This document shows, one piece after another, positions 27,093 to 36,565 of a stretch of 64,000 nucleotides of DNA (the stretch's first letter is position 1; each line of letters starts with the position of its first letter). The translations under genes and the position numbers were made by a program. The notes under the pieces are model-generated. The model did not search any database. It saw nothing but the letters and a program-made list of their open reading frames with translations, and had not been told where the DNA came from. Source of the DNA: Flavobacteriaceae bacterium GF1 (GTDB lineage Bacteria; Bacteroidota; Bacteroidia; Flavobacteriales; Flavobacteriaceae); assembly GCA_009797885.1 (NCBI GenBank), contig WNKP01000006.1, forward strand, positions 186,001 to 250,000, written 5' to 3'.

Positions 27093-27312
27093 GACTAAAA
27101 GTTTGGTCAAAATTACGATAACGGCATCTAAAAAGAAACCGATAATGAGTAAGCGTGTGCAATTGAAATGCGACCCCACTTTTTCATTTGGTGAACGGTT
27201 GTATTTTGTCCGAAATGGGGTACATATTTTTTGAAATTGGCCAGGGTAAAAGGAGGTCTTTGACAGTTTAGGAAGTATCTTTGTCAAACGTAATTTTTTA
27301 ACCCCTACTTAC

Positions 27313-29397
27313 ATGAACAAAGCGGTCTATATAGGCACTTTAGGACCCCATAGCGGGAAATCACTTTTTGTACTTGGATTTATGAATATGCTTTTGGGAA
27401 AGCTCCCAAAAGTGGGATATTTTCGACCTGTTATTGATGAGGTGGAAGATGGTGGACTGGACAACCATATCGCTACCGTCCTGCAGCATTTTCAGCTGGA
27501 TTTGCCCCCCGAAGATGCCTATGGTTTGGTCATCAATGAAGTGGTGCGCCTATACAATGATGACCGTAAGGATGAAATCTTGGATCGCATCATCTCCAAG
27601 TACAAAAAAATAGAAGCGACCCACGATTTTGTACTGGTAGAGGGTAGTGACTTTTCCGATGAAGGTAAGGTCATTGAATTTGACCTGAACAGAGACATTG
27701 CCAAAAATCTTGGAATCCCAGTGGTATTGGTGGACAATGCCAAAGGCAAAAGCTTGGAAGACTTTTCAAGAAACCTTGATGCCGCGGTCAAGACCTATCT
27801 TCAGCATGACATTCAGGTGTTGGCCGTATTGGCCAACAAAATCAGGCCCGAGAATTTGCAATTGGTCAAAACGGAATTGACCAAAGGCCTGTCCAATGGG
27901 GTAGAGGTATATACCGTGCCAAGGGTAAGGAATTTGTCCCATCCCACCCTCAAGGAAATTGTTGAGACCTTGGACGGGGAAGTACTTTTTGGGCATTCGT
28001 ATTTGGATAACCAAACTGGTAGCTTTGGGGTGGGGGCCATGCAATTGCATAACTATCTTATACACCTTCGTGAGCAAAGTTTGGTGATTACGCCAGGGGA
28101 TCGTTCAGATATTATTTTGGGTGCGTTACAGGCGCATCAATCTGAAAAATATCCCAACGTTTCAGGGATTATTTTGACCGGGGGACTGTCACCGGAACCT
28201 TCCATTTTGAAACTGTTGGAAAGCACCACCAATGTGCCGATCATCAGCGTACAGCAAGGGACTTTTAAAACGACCAACATTGTTGGAAATATCAAGTCAC
28301 AGATTTATGCACAGAGCAAACAGAAAATAGAAACTTCCATGGCTTTGTTTGAACAGCATATAGATGGGGAGGCTTTGCTGAAACGGTTGACAGGATTTAC
28401 ATCCCATGTCATGACCCCACGTATGTTCCAATACAATTTGGTGCAACGGGCGCGTATGGAAAAAAAGCATATTGTGTTGGCCGAGGGGGAAGATGCACGA
28501 ATTTTAAAGGCGGCCACGGAGTTGGTGCAGGGAGATATCGTATCTATAACCCTTTTGGGTGACATCCACCGTATAGCTGCCGAAGCGGCCCGTTTGGGCC
28601 TTGATATTTCCCAATTGAACGTCATTAATCCCAAGGATAACGGAATCATGGAATCCTATGCAGAGACCTTTTACGAGCTGCGAAAACACAAGGGGGTAAA
28701 TATGGATATGGCCCGTGATATGATGAATGATGTGTCGTATTTTGCCACTATGATGGTATACCGTGGGGATGCCGATGGTATGGTTTCGGGCGCCGTACAT
28801 ACCACCCAGCACACCATAAGACCGGCATTGCAGTTTATCAAGACCAAACCGGAAGCCAACGTAGTTTCATCAATCTTTTTTATGTGCCTGCCCAATAGGG
28901 TATGTGTATTTGGCGATTGTGCCATTAATCCCAATCCCACAGCTGAACAATTGGCGGAAATTGCCATAGCTTCGGCTACCACAGCTTCCAATTTTGGAAT
29001 TGAACCCAAGGTTGCCATGCTTTCCTATTCCTCGGGCAATTCAGGCCAAGGCGAGGATGTGGAACGTGTTCGTGAAGCGACCCAACGGGTACGCGAACAA
29101 CATCCTAAATTGGAGGTCGAAGGCCCAATACAATATGATGCAGCGGTGGATCCCATCGTGGGCCGCGGCAAAATGCCGGATTCCAAAGTAGCAGGACAGG
29201 CATCCGTACTGATTTTTCCCGACCTAAATACCGGAAACAACACCTACAAGGCCGTACAACGGGAAACAGGGGCATTGGCAATAGGACCTGTATTGCAGGG
29301 ATTGAACAAACCTGTCAATGATCTAAGCCGTGGCTGCACCGTGGACGATGTGTTCAACACCGTAGTGGTTACCGCCATCCAAGCCCAGAACAATTGA
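27313..29397 (+). CDS. pta: Phosphate acetyltransferase
   Basis: Pta interconverts acetyl-CoA and acetyl phosphate. At 694 residues this is the long form: an N-terminal P-loop-like dethiobiotin-synthetase-type domain (GTLGPHSGKS, about 6-15), a middle DRTGG domain (about 215-330), and a C-terminal PTA_PTB catalytic domain (about 370-690; MVSGAVHTTQHTIRPALQFI, SYSSGNSGQGEDVERVREAT, GPIQYDAAVDPIV). ackA follows 9 bp downstream, so the pair makes ATP and acetate or activates acetate. A candidate -7 box (TATCTTTG, 27276-27283) lies 29 bp before the ATG. Confidence 0.96.
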   Translation: MNKAVYIGTLGPHSGKSLFVLGFMNMLLGKLPKVGYFRPVIDEVEDGGLDNHIATVLQHFQLDLPPEDAYGLVINEVVRLYNDDRKDEILDRIISKYKKIEATHDFVLVEGSDFSDEGKVIEFDLNRDIAKNLGIPVVLVDNAKGKSLEDFSRNLDAAVKTYLQHDIQVLAVLANKIRPENLQLVKTELTKGLSNGVEVYTVPRVRNLSHPTLKEIVETLDGEVLFGHSYLDNQTGSFGVGAMQLHNYLIHLREQSLVITPGDRSDIILGALQAHQSEKYPNVSGIILTGGLSPEPSILKLLESTTNVPIISVQQGTFKTTNIVGNIKSQIYAQSKQKIETSMALFEQHIDGEALLKRLTGFTSHVMTPRMFQYNLVQRARMEKKHIVLAEGEDARILKAATELVQGDIVSITLLGDIHRIAAEAARLGLDISQLNVINPKDNGIMESYAETFYELRKHKGVNMDMARDMMNDVSYFATMMVYRGDADGMVSGAVHTTQHTIRPALQFIKTKPEANVVSSIFFMCLPNRVCVFGDCAINPNPTAEQLAEIAIASATTASNFGIEPKVAMLSYSSGNSGQGEDVERVREATQRVREQHPKLEVEGPIQYDAAVDPIVGRGKMPDSKVAGQASVLIFPDLNTGNNTYKAVQRETGALAIGPVLQGLNKPVNDLSRGCTVDDVFNTVVVTAIQAQNN

Positions 29398-29406
29398 AAT
29401 AAGACC

Positions 29407-30603
29407 ATGAAGATTTTGATCATTAATTCTGGGAGTTCTTCCATTAAGTTTCAGGTGATAGTAATGCCCCAGGGCCATAGCCTCTGCAAAGGCATCGTAG
29501 AACGATTGGGTCAGGAAAACGGGCATGTACGCTATGAAAAGGGTACGGCATCCTTAAAACGTGCCATGCACATCAAAGACCATAAATCCGGTCTTGGTGA
29601 GATTATGGAATTATTAAAGGACCCTTCGCACGGCGTATTGGAAGGTGATGGGGAAATTGACTGTGTTGGACATAGGGTGGTCCATGGCGGTGATGCCTTC
29701 AGTGGCGCTACGGAAATAAGTGATGCAGTGCTGGAAAAGATCAAGGCACTTTCCTTTCTGGCGCCCTTGCACAATCCCGCCAATGCCATCGGTATTGAAG
29801 TGGCCCAGACCCTTTTTCCCACAGCCAAACAAGTTGCGGTATTTGATACCGCATTTCATCAAAGCATTCCCCCGGAGGCCCATGTTTATGCCATTCCCAA
29901 AAAATTAACCCAGGACCATGGGATTCGGGTGTACGGATTTCATGGTACCAGCCATAAATATGTTTCGGAAAAAGCAATCGCGTATTTGGGAAAGCCCGAA
30001 TCAAAAATCATTACTGTGCATTTGGGCAATGGTTCCAGCATCACTGCCGTGAAAGATGGGAAAAGCATAGAACATTCCCTTGGATTCGGACCTTCAAATG
30101 GTTTAATTATGGGAACGCGGAGTGGCGATATTGATCAGTCCGTTGTGTTTTTCCTAATGGATTCCTGTGGGATGGATTCCCAGGAAGTAAATACGGTGCT
30201 CCAGAAGGAAAGTGGGTTGTTGGGACTGACGGGACACTCCGATCTAAGGGAAATCCAACGGTTGGCGGAAGAAGGGGACAAAGACTGCCTGTTGGCTTTG
30301 GAGATGATCTCACATCGCATAAAAAAGTATATTGGGGCCTATATCGCCATTCTCAATGGGGTGGACGCTATTGTATTCACCGCAGGAATTGGGGAAAATT
30401 CTGCATTAATCCGTCAAATGGCCTGTACCGGAATGGAAGCCATGGGTATTGTTTTGGAAGGTGAAAGTAATGCATCGATCAATACCGAAAACGAAGTCTC
30501 CGAATTTCAGGGCAAGGACAGCCGGGTTCGCCTTTTGGTAATCCCTACCAATGAAGAGTTGGAAATTGCCCGGCAATGTCACGAGCTGTTGGGAAAGGGA
30601 TAG
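29407..30603 (+). CDS. ackA: Acetate kinase
   Basis: AckA converts acetyl phosphate plus ADP to acetate plus ATP, reversibly. The 398-residue protein has the N-terminal signature ILIINSGSSSIKFQ, HRVVHGGDAF, FDTAFHQSIPPEAHVYAIPK with its active-site Asp, YGFHGTSHKY, HLGNGSSI, and GIGENSALIR near the C-terminus. Length and all motifs are typical. It lies 9 bp after pta in a classical operon. Confidence 0.97.
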   Translation: MKILIINSGSSSIKFQVIVMPQGHSLCKGIVERLGQENGHVRYEKGTASLKRAMHIKDHKSGLGEIMELLKDPSHGVLEGDGEIDCVGHRVVHGGDAFSGATEISDAVLEKIKALSFLAPLHNPANAIGIEVAQTLFPTAKQVAVFDTAFHQSIPPEAHVYAIPKKLTQDHGIRVYGFHGTSHKYVSEKAIAYLGKPESKIITVHLGNGSSITAVKDGKSIEHSLGFGPSNGLIMGTRSGDIDQSVVFFLMDSCGMDSQEVNTVLQKESGLLGLTGHSDLREIQRLAEEGDKDCLLALEMISHRIKKYIGAYIAILNGVDAIVFTAGIGENSALIRQMACTGMEAMGIVLEGESNASINTENEVSEFQGKDSRVRLLVIPTNEELEIARQCHELLGKG

Positions 30604-30674
30604 TTGCAATTAAAATTTCGGAAAGAATCCCCATCTTACCCCTTGTTGGGTTCCTCCACAAATGCACTGTCCCA

Positions 30675-31097
30675 TCAACCTACAAAAGCAATGGTCTTAT
30701 GGGTGCCGTCACAATAGGGTTTATTGTTCGATGCCCCACAACGACAAAATGCCGTTGATCGTTTTTTGATTTCTTCGGTACCATCGGAAAGAACAACCTT
30801 AAGATTGCCACTTACCAGCAAGGGGCCGTTTTCTACAATACTGCATTCTGTTATTTTGGTTTCCTCCATTTTGGTTTCTCCTTTGTACGTATAGGTCAAT
30901 GCACCTGAAGGACATTTTTCGATTTGCGATTTTAATGCCTCAACCGAGGCATTTTCAGGTTTGATCCATGGTTTGCCCTTGGGATCATAGACTTCGGGAA
31001 GCGTTTTGAAACAAATCTCCGAATGGATGCACTTTTTGGGTTTCCATACCACGGTAAAGTCACCATGGGTATATTCCTTTACAATTTCTTTTTCCAT
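30675..31097 (-). CDS. Fused Fer4_19-type ferredoxin and CDGSH iron-sulfur protein
   Basis: This 140-residue protein joins two metal domains. Residues about 1-70 are a (4Fe-4S) mono-cluster ferredoxin-like domain with KPKKCIHSEICFKTLPEVYD and EKCPSGAL. Residues about 95-140 are a CDGSH zinc-finger-like 2Fe-2S domain with the C-x-C-x2...C-x3-H set FCRCGASNNKPYCDGTH. Such fusions are common in Bacteroidota; they probably serve electron transfer or Fe-S sensing. It is 1 bp after a small acetyltransferase gene on the same strand. Confidence 0.88.
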   Translation of the reverse strand: MEKEIVKEYTHGDFTVVWKPKKCIHSEICFKTLPEVYDPKGKPWIKPENASVEALKSQIEKCPSGALTYTYKGETKMEETKITECSIVENGPLLVSGNLKVVLSDGTEEIKKRSTAFCRCGASNNKPYCDGTHKTIAFVG

Positions 31098-31098
31098 G

Positions 31099-31392
31099 TT
31101 ATGCGATGTTAATGCCCTTTAAGACCAGTTCCCGCCATTGCGGATGCTTTTTGATATATGCCGCCACAAACGGGCACAATGGAACTAGGGTCAATTCCTT
31201 TTTCTTGATATCTTCCAGTACCTGCCTTACCAGTTCCGTACCAATGCCTTGGCCTTCCAGCGCTATCGGTACTTCGGTATGGGTCAGGTAAATCTTGTCC
31301 TTTGCCTTAATGTATTCGATATGGGGGGTATGTTCCGATAATTGAAATTCGTATTGTTTTTTATCCGAATTGTCGATAAGGGTGTAACTCAT
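31099..31392 (-). CDS. Short GNAT-type acetyltransferase (YjdJ/Gtn-like)
   Basis: This 97-residue protein is the minimal GNAT form: YEFQLSEHTPHIEYIKAKDK, LTHTEVPIALEGQGIGTELV with the acetyl-CoA loop EGQGIGTEL, LVRQVLEDIKKKELTLVPLC, and PFVAAYIKKHPQW. These match the YjdJ/N-acetyltransferase_3 family. The substrate is unknown. It is first in a two-gene operon with the CDGSH protein. Confidence 0.85.
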   Translation of the reverse strand: MSYTLIDNSDKKQYEFQLSEHTPHIEYIKAKDKIYLTHTEVPIALEGQGIGTELVRQVLEDIKKKELTLVPLCPFVAAYIKKHPQWRELVLKGINIA

Positions 31393-31692
31393 GTAGTAGC
31401 AATTTCCTTAAAGATAAGAAGTATTCGGCAGCTCTGGACATCCAGGGAAAGGCGACTTGAAAATTTGTGCGGTAACCCAAAGGGAATTCTCAGTATTACT
31501 GTTTTGAAACCCTTGTCCCTGAAGGGGTATGGGTGCTAAATTACCTGACATCATCAAGATGGAACCCAAAGCGATTCCAATTCACCTTACTTAAACTTAA
31601 TGTTCAACGGGGGCAGTTGAACATATCATAATTTCTTGGAGAGGTTATCCTAACAATGGTAAAATACCTTGCCCGTCTCAAAACTATAGACC
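31393..31692. promoter_or_regulatory. 300-bp divergent promoter spacer with a 9-bp inverted repeat
   Basis: This spacer separates the GNAT operon from the second TonB receptor. It has no convincing gene. The one clear dyad is at 31600-31624: ATGTTCAAC, spacer GGGGGCA, GTTGAACAT. It lies 68 bp before the receptor ATG, where an operator would be expected. The binding protein is unknown. Confidence 0.45.
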
Positions 31693-34200
31693 ATGAAAAC
31701 CCTTTTTCTCTACGGAATCGTTTCCCTTTTAGGAATTTTAAATTGTTATCCCCAGGATTCAGGCACCATACGCGGGAAAGTAACGGATGCCAACGGCGTG
31801 CCGCTTATAGGAGCCAATGTCATTATTGAAAGCCTTTCCTTAGGGGTGGTCACCGATAATTCCGGGGACTATATATTCTCGGAATTGGCAAATGGGGATT
31901 ACAACATAAAAGTGACCTATATAGGTTTTGAAACCCGGACCGTCACTGTAACCGTGGGTGGTGTGGGAACGCAACAGGATTTTGTGCTCGTGGAATCATC
32001 GGTGCAATTGGAAGGCCTGGTGGTCACAGCGCAAAAACGGGAGCAGCGAAATAAGGAAGTTCCCATAGCCATTACTTCCTATGGGAGCGAATTCATCAAC
32101 AATAACAATACCTTCGAATACGATGCTTTTTCTGAATATGTGCCCGGTTTACAGGTGCAAATACAGAGTGTGAACAACCCTGGAATTGTGGTGCGTGGAA
32201 TTACCAGTGATGATGGGGATTCCCGAGTGGAACCAAGGGTTTCCGTCTTTCAGGATGGCGTTTCGATCAGTAAATCCAGGGGCTCGGTGGTGGAGCTTTT
32301 CGATTTGGAACGCATAGAGGTTTTAAAAGGGCCGCAGGGAACACTTTTTGGACGAAGTGCCCAAATTGGTGCCATGCACATCATTCAGAACAAGGCGAAA
32401 AATGAAACTTCAGGAAGTTTGAAAATCGGCTATGGCGATTTCAACCAAACCCTATTGAACGGGCATTACAACCTTCCACTGGTCAAGGACAAATTGTTTT
32501 TAAGGGTTGCCGGAATCTACAATGCAAGGGATGGTTTTATTGAAAACAATTCGGGAGGGGACTTGAACGGAAAGGAGACATTGGCTTTTCGCGGCTCGTT
32601 GCGCTATTTGTTCTCGGACAAGACCTTTTTTGACCTCATCGTGAATTGGCAGAAAGATACCCCTCCAGGGACCTCCTTCAAAAGTGGGACATTTGCCCCG
32701 CTCAATGGGGACGTTGACCCCAACAGTTTTGCCGACCTGGAACGTGGAGAGGAACTAAGCCTGGATAGGGATGTATACGGCATTACGGGAATCCTAAAAC
32801 ACAATATCAATGAGATGTGGGATTTCACGTCGATTACCGCTTTTCGGGAATTTGATTCCAACGAGGCTTTTGATGCTGATGGAACGGCTGCTCCCGTTCT
32901 GTTTTTTAGGGAAATTGCCAAGGGAAAACAATTTAGCCAGGAGGTACGGTTCAATTTTGATAACAACAGAAGGTTTCGTGGGTTTTTTGGGGCCAATTTC
33001 TTTTACGAAGATGGTTCACAGTCCGTACCCTTTGAAGTAAATGAACAAAGTTTGGGGGTACTGCTTTTGGACCCCGGGAATTTGGTGGTCAATGGCGTTC
33101 CGGTCCTTTTACCCAACATTCCGGACGACCCGGAAACCTTTGGGCCTCTTGCGGGAGCACCTTTATTGCCCTTTAACAGGGAAGTGTTTACCAATTTTGG
33201 TGAAAACTATACGGGTGATATTTTTGCGGACGCCTCCGTGGATGTAACCAACCAATTGACGGTTACCTTGGGGCTTCGGGGGACCTTGGAGAACATCAAT
33301 GCCGGATTTGAGGCGGAAGATGCCGAACAACCTGGAGTGCTCGGTAATTTTTTAGGGGTGTTTCCCAACAACCTGTTCGCCTCAACCAATGGGGAACGGA
33401 TCAATGCCAGTGACAACTTTACTTCCGTGGTAGGACGCTTGGCCGCGGATTTTGATGTCAACGATGAAGTGACCTTGTTTGGCAGTGTTTCCAGGGGAAG
33501 GCGGCCCAATGTCATCAATGTAACGGCAACTGAAGTGGATGTCCTGTCCGCCGAAACCGTATGGTCCTATGAAATAGGGGGAAAATCCCTATTTATGAAC
33601 AATCGATTGCAATTGGACCTCAACGCTTTCTTTTACGATTACAACAATTTCCAGACCAATATCGCTACCGTAGATGCGGAAGGTGGGGTGGATTTTAACC
33701 CGGATGATAGTGGTAGTGCTTCAGCCTTTGGTGCCGAGTTTGCCTTTCAATATGCCTTTGGTAAGAAAAGTACGGTATTTGCGAATTATGCGTATATCGA
33801 TGCGACCTTTGATGATACCGATGAAAATGGAAATCCCCAGGAGCTGGCAGGAAACCGGTTTCGATTGACTCCGGAACATTCATTTTCCCTGGGATTGAAC
33901 CTGAACCCACAAATCAATTCAACCACCGATCTGTTTTTTAGGCCTACCTATACCTACAAATCGGAAGTGTTTTTTGAGGAAACCAATTTGCCGGGAATTT
34001 CACAGGAAGGTTACGGTCTCTTGAACGTTCGGGCCGGATTGATCTTCAATAAGAAATACGAATTCAATGTATATGTGACCAATTTATTGGATGAATCCTT
34101 TATCATCGATGCAGGAAATACGGGAGGGGCTTTTGGTATCCCTACCTTTATTGCCGGTCCTCCCCGTTTTTTTGGAGGACAAGTGGCCGTTAGATTTTAA
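31693..34200 (+). CDS. TonB-dependent outer-membrane receptor
   Basis: This 835-residue receptor has a signal peptide (about 1-21), a carboxypeptidase-regulatory-like domain (TIRGKVTDANGVPLIGANVI, about 25-110), a plug (VVTAQKREQRNKEVPIAIT; IERIEVLKGPQGTLFGRSA-type region at about 205-235) and a complete barrel ending in aromatic Phe (VAVRF). It is 11 bp before a secreted hydrolase, and a GDPD lipoprotein follows, so the substrate may be a lipid- or phosphodiester-linked compound rather than only iron; this is inference. No Fur-like motif precedes it, unlike the first receptor. Confidence 0.93.
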   Translation: MKTLFLYGIVSLLGILNCYPQDSGTIRGKVTDANGVPLIGANVIIESLSLGVVTDNSGDYIFSELANGDYNIKVTYIGFETRTVTVTVGGVGTQQDFVLVESSVQLEGLVVTAQKREQRNKEVPIAITSYGSEFINNNNTFEYDAFSEYVPGLQVQIQSVNNPGIVVRGITSDDGDSRVEPRVSVFQDGVSISKSRGSVVELFDLERIEVLKGPQGTLFGRSAQIGAMHIIQNKAKNETSGSLKIGYGDFNQTLLNGHYNLPLVKDKLFLRVAGIYNARDGFIENNSGGDLNGKETLAFRGSLRYLFSDKTFFDLIVNWQKDTPPGTSFKSGTFAPLNGDVDPNSFADLERGEELSLDRDVYGITGILKHNINEMWDFTSITAFREFDSNEAFDADGTAAPVLFFREIAKGKQFSQEVRFNFDNNRRFRGFFGANFFYEDGSQSVPFEVNEQSLGVLLLDPGNLVVNGVPVLLPNIPDDPETFGPLAGAPLLPFNREVFTNFGENYTGDIFADASVDVTNQLTVTLGLRGTLENINAGFEAEDAEQPGVLGNFLGVFPNNLFASTNGERINASDNFTSVVGRLAADFDVNDEVTLFGSVSRGRRPNVINVTATEVDVLSAETVWSYEIGGKSLFMNNRLQLDLNAFFYDYNNFQTNIATVDAEGGVDFNPDDSGSASAFGAEFAFQYAFGKKSTVFANYAYIDATFDDTDENGNPQELAGNRFRLTPEHSFSLGLNLNPQINSTTDLFFRPTYTYKSEVFFEETNLPGISQEGYGLLNVRAGLIFNKKYEFNVYVTNLLDESFIIDAGNTGGAFGIPTFIAGPPRFFGGQVAVRF

Positions 34201-34211
34201 AACAAGCGATC

Positions 34212-35174
34212 ATGGAAATCCAATTAAATCGTATTCGAGTAACACTATTGACTTTTTTGTTGGTTGGTTTGGTACAGGGCCAAATCGTTACCCAGGATAT
34301 CCCCTTAATTGAATTGGACGGGTACCTCGCCACCAAAGAACAAAAAGTTGGGAATGTAAAACTGGGAAATGCGGCTAAGGTGCTATGGGTATCAGACCAC
34401 AAGTACCAAAAAACGCCCTACGCTTTTGTATACCTTCATGGATTTGGGGCCAGTCATAGGGAGGGGGAACCCATTATGTCCAAACTATCCGAAGCCTTTG
34501 GCGCGCATGTATATATGTCGCGTTTGGAAGAGCACGGTCTGGACCGGGAGAACGGATATGAATATTTGACCCCGGAAAGCCATTTGGCCTCTGCTGAGAA
34601 CGCCTTGGCCATGGGCAAACTCCTTGGGGAAAAGGTGGTTTTGGTAAGTACCTCCACAGGGGGTACCCTATCCCTCCATTTGGCGGCAAAGGATGCGGAT
34701 ATTGCCGGACTGATCATGTATTCCCCGTTTATAGGCCTGTTCAATCCCATGATGGAAAAGATTATTGAACCGGGAGGGAAAGAGTTTTTTGTGGCTCAGG
34801 CCGGGGGTGAAATCCAAAAACAGGCCCGGGAACCTGAGGTAGCTAAATATTGGTCCACCAACTATCATGTCAATGGCTATGTATCCCTTATCAGTATGCT
34901 AAAACAGACCATGGTCAGTGAGACCTTTGAAAAGGTGAAGTGCCCGGTTTTTATGGGCTATTATTATAAAAATGAGGAAGAACAGGATAAGGTGGTCTCC
35001 GTGGCCGCCATGCTGGAAATGTTTGATCAGTTGGGAACACCGCCTTCCGACAAGCTAAGTATGGCATTTCCGAATACGGGGAACCATGTGATAGGCTGTG
35101 ATCTGCGGTCAAAAGATTGGTCGAGCGTATATGAAGAAACGGTGACTTTCATCAATGATGTTATCCAGAGGTAA
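34212..35174 (+). CDS. Secreted alpha/beta-hydrolase (carboxylesterase/lipase-like)
   Basis: This 320-residue protein has an N-terminal signal/TM segment (about 9-25, ending VQGQ). The alpha/beta-hydrolase core has FVYLHGFGASHREGE (oxyanion region, HG), a nucleophile elbow VSTSTGGTLSL, and the catalytic His in NTGNHVIG. The elbow reads S-T-S-T-G instead of G-x-S-x-G. The nearest kind is monoacylglycerol lipase/carboxylesterase; substrate unknown. It lies 11 bp after the receptor and 1 bp before the GDPD start. Confidence 0.85.
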   Translation: MEIQLNRIRVTLLTFLLVGLVQGQIVTQDIPLIELDGYLATKEQKVGNVKLGNAAKVLWVSDHKYQKTPYAFVYLHGFGASHREGEPIMSKLSEAFGAHVYMSRLEEHGLDRENGYEYLTPESHLASAENALAMGKLLGEKVVLVSTSTGGTLSLHLAAKDADIAGLIMYSPFIGLFNPMMEKIIEPGGKEFFVAQAGGEIQKQAREPEVAKYWSTNYHVNGYVSLISMLKQTMVSETFEKVKCPVFMGYYYKNEEEQDKVVSVAAMLEMFDQLGTPPSDKLSMAFPNTGNHVIGCDLRSKDWSSVYEETVTFINDVIQR

Positions 35175-35175
35175 G

Positions 35176-36114
35176 ATGAAAAGAAAAAGATGGCTTGTCT
35201 ATTTTATGGGAATCCTCTTGATTTCCGCTTGTAGACCAAAGGACCGAAGTACTTCCCAGACAGGGTTGCCGACCAATACGGCGAAGGAGCAGGTAACATT
35301 TGAATTTGACCTACAGGGCCATAGAGGGGCCAGGGGCCTCGCCCCTGAAAACAGTCTGCCCGCATTTAAAAAGGCACTTGAATTGGGGGTAAATACCCTG
35401 GAATTGGATGTTGTGGTCACTAAGGACAAACAGCTGTTGGTTTCCCATGAACCATGGATGAATCCCGAAATTTGTTTGGATGCTAAGGGGGATAGTATCC
35501 CAAAAACCAAGGCAAGGCAGCTCAACATTTACCAAATGGACTATGAGGAAACCCAAGGGTTTGATTGTGGTAGTATGGGCAATCCCAATTTTTTGGAACA
35601 GGAAAAATATAAGGTTACCAAACCCTTGCTAAAAGAGGTCATTGCTTATGCAGAGGATTATGGTGTGCAAAGCCAACAGCAGGTCAACTACAATATTGAA
35701 ATTAAGAGTTTGCCCAGAGGGGATGGCATTTACCATCCAGAACCGGCGGAATTTTCAGAATTGTTGATGAAGCTCCTTAAAGAAAAGCTACCCCAAGAAC
35801 GAGTGGTGGTACAGAGTTTTGACTTTCGGGTGCTCCACTACTTACATCAAAACTATCCCGATCAACGATTGGCAGCTTTGGTGTACGAAGATGATGCCAC
35901 CACAAATCTGGAAAAACTTGGCTTTTCGCCGGCGATATATAGCCCTTACCACAAATTGGTTTCGGAAGACATGGTCAAAAGCTTACACGAAAAAAACATT
36001 GCAGTGATCCCTTGGACGGTGAATGACACCTTAGCGATGAAGGATTTGCTTTTAATGGGGGTCGATGGGCTTATTACCGATTACCCCAACCTGGCTTTGC
36101 GTTTTAAGAAGTAA
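35176..36114 (+). CDS. Glycerophosphodiester phosphodiesterase lipoprotein
   Basis: GDPD enzymes split glycerophosphodiesters into glycerol-3-phosphate and an alcohol. From ATG 35176 the 312-residue protein has a lipoprotein signal (MKRKRWLVYFMGILLISAC), so it is membrane-anchored. The GDPD motifs are LQGHRGARGLAPENSLPAF with the first catalytic His, LELDVVVTKDKQLLVSHEP (Glu, Asp and second His), and IEIKS. An in-frame ATG at 35155 overlaps the hydrolase gene and is less likely. As third gene after a TonB receptor and a lipase-like hydrolase, it suggests a phospholipid-scavenging unit. Confidence 0.9.
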   Translation: MKRKRWLVYFMGILLISACRPKDRSTSQTGLPTNTAKEQVTFEFDLQGHRGARGLAPENSLPAFKKALELGVNTLELDVVVTKDKQLLVSHEPWMNPEICLDAKGDSIPKTKARQLNIYQMDYEETQGFDCGSMGNPNFLEQEKYKVTKPLLKEVIAYAEDYGVQSQQQVNYNIEIKSLPRGDGIYHPEPAEFSELLMKLLKEKLPQERVVVQSFDFRVLHYLHQNYPDQRLAALVYEDDATTNLEKLGFSPAIYSPYHKLVSEDMVKSLHEKNIAVIPWTVNDTLAMKDLLLMGVDGLITDYPNLALRFKK

Positions 36115-36160
36115 GCAAGTTTTTAGGGCCAATCACTGCTTCAAAGCGAATACTACGCTG

Positions 36161-36565
36161 TTATTGATATTGTGTTTTATTCATTTTTCTAAGCAGGAGG
36201 TATCCATAAAGCTTTTTATCGTTGACCTGAAGGCTGTCACAGGTCTTGGCGTACAACCGAAGCTCGTCTCCATGAAACTCCACCCGACACCTGTCCACCC
36301 GTGAATGGGGGGCATAGACAAACCGATATGCATTGTTGTTCAAACGGTGCCAGGTTCCCTTCCAGGGCGACCCAATAACCTCCCAGGTGCCATCCGACCT
36401 GAATTCTTCCTCCAAGGCTATCTGTTTCGTTTCCGTGCGGATGAGCTTGTCGGTAGCGCATTCATGAACATAGTACCCCACACGCTGCCATTGGCCCACC
36501 AAAGGGTCTTCTTGTCCATACCCACAGAAACCAAATACTACGGATAGCAATAGGAATGTTCTCAT
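36161..36565 (-). CDS. Secreted lipocalin-like protein
   Basis: This 134-residue protein has a signal peptide (MRTFLLLSVVFGFCGYGQ) and a small beta-barrel pattern: LVGQWQRVGYYVHECATDKL, LEEEFRSDGTWEVIGSPWKG, TWHRLNNNAYRFV. It resembles lipocalin-like (DUF4923/lipocalin_5-type) proteins that bind small hydrophobic ligands. Two Cys in the mature part may pair. It is convergent with the GDPD gene. The 277 bp upstream (36566-36842) hold no supported gene. Confidence 0.7.
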   Translation of the reverse strand: MRTFLLLSVVFGFCGYGQEDPLVGQWQRVGYYVHECATDKLIRTETKQIALEEEFRSDGTWEVIGSPWKGTWHRLNNNAYRFVYAPHSRVDRCRVEFHGDELRLYAKTCDSLQVNDKKLYGYLLLRKMNKTQYQ

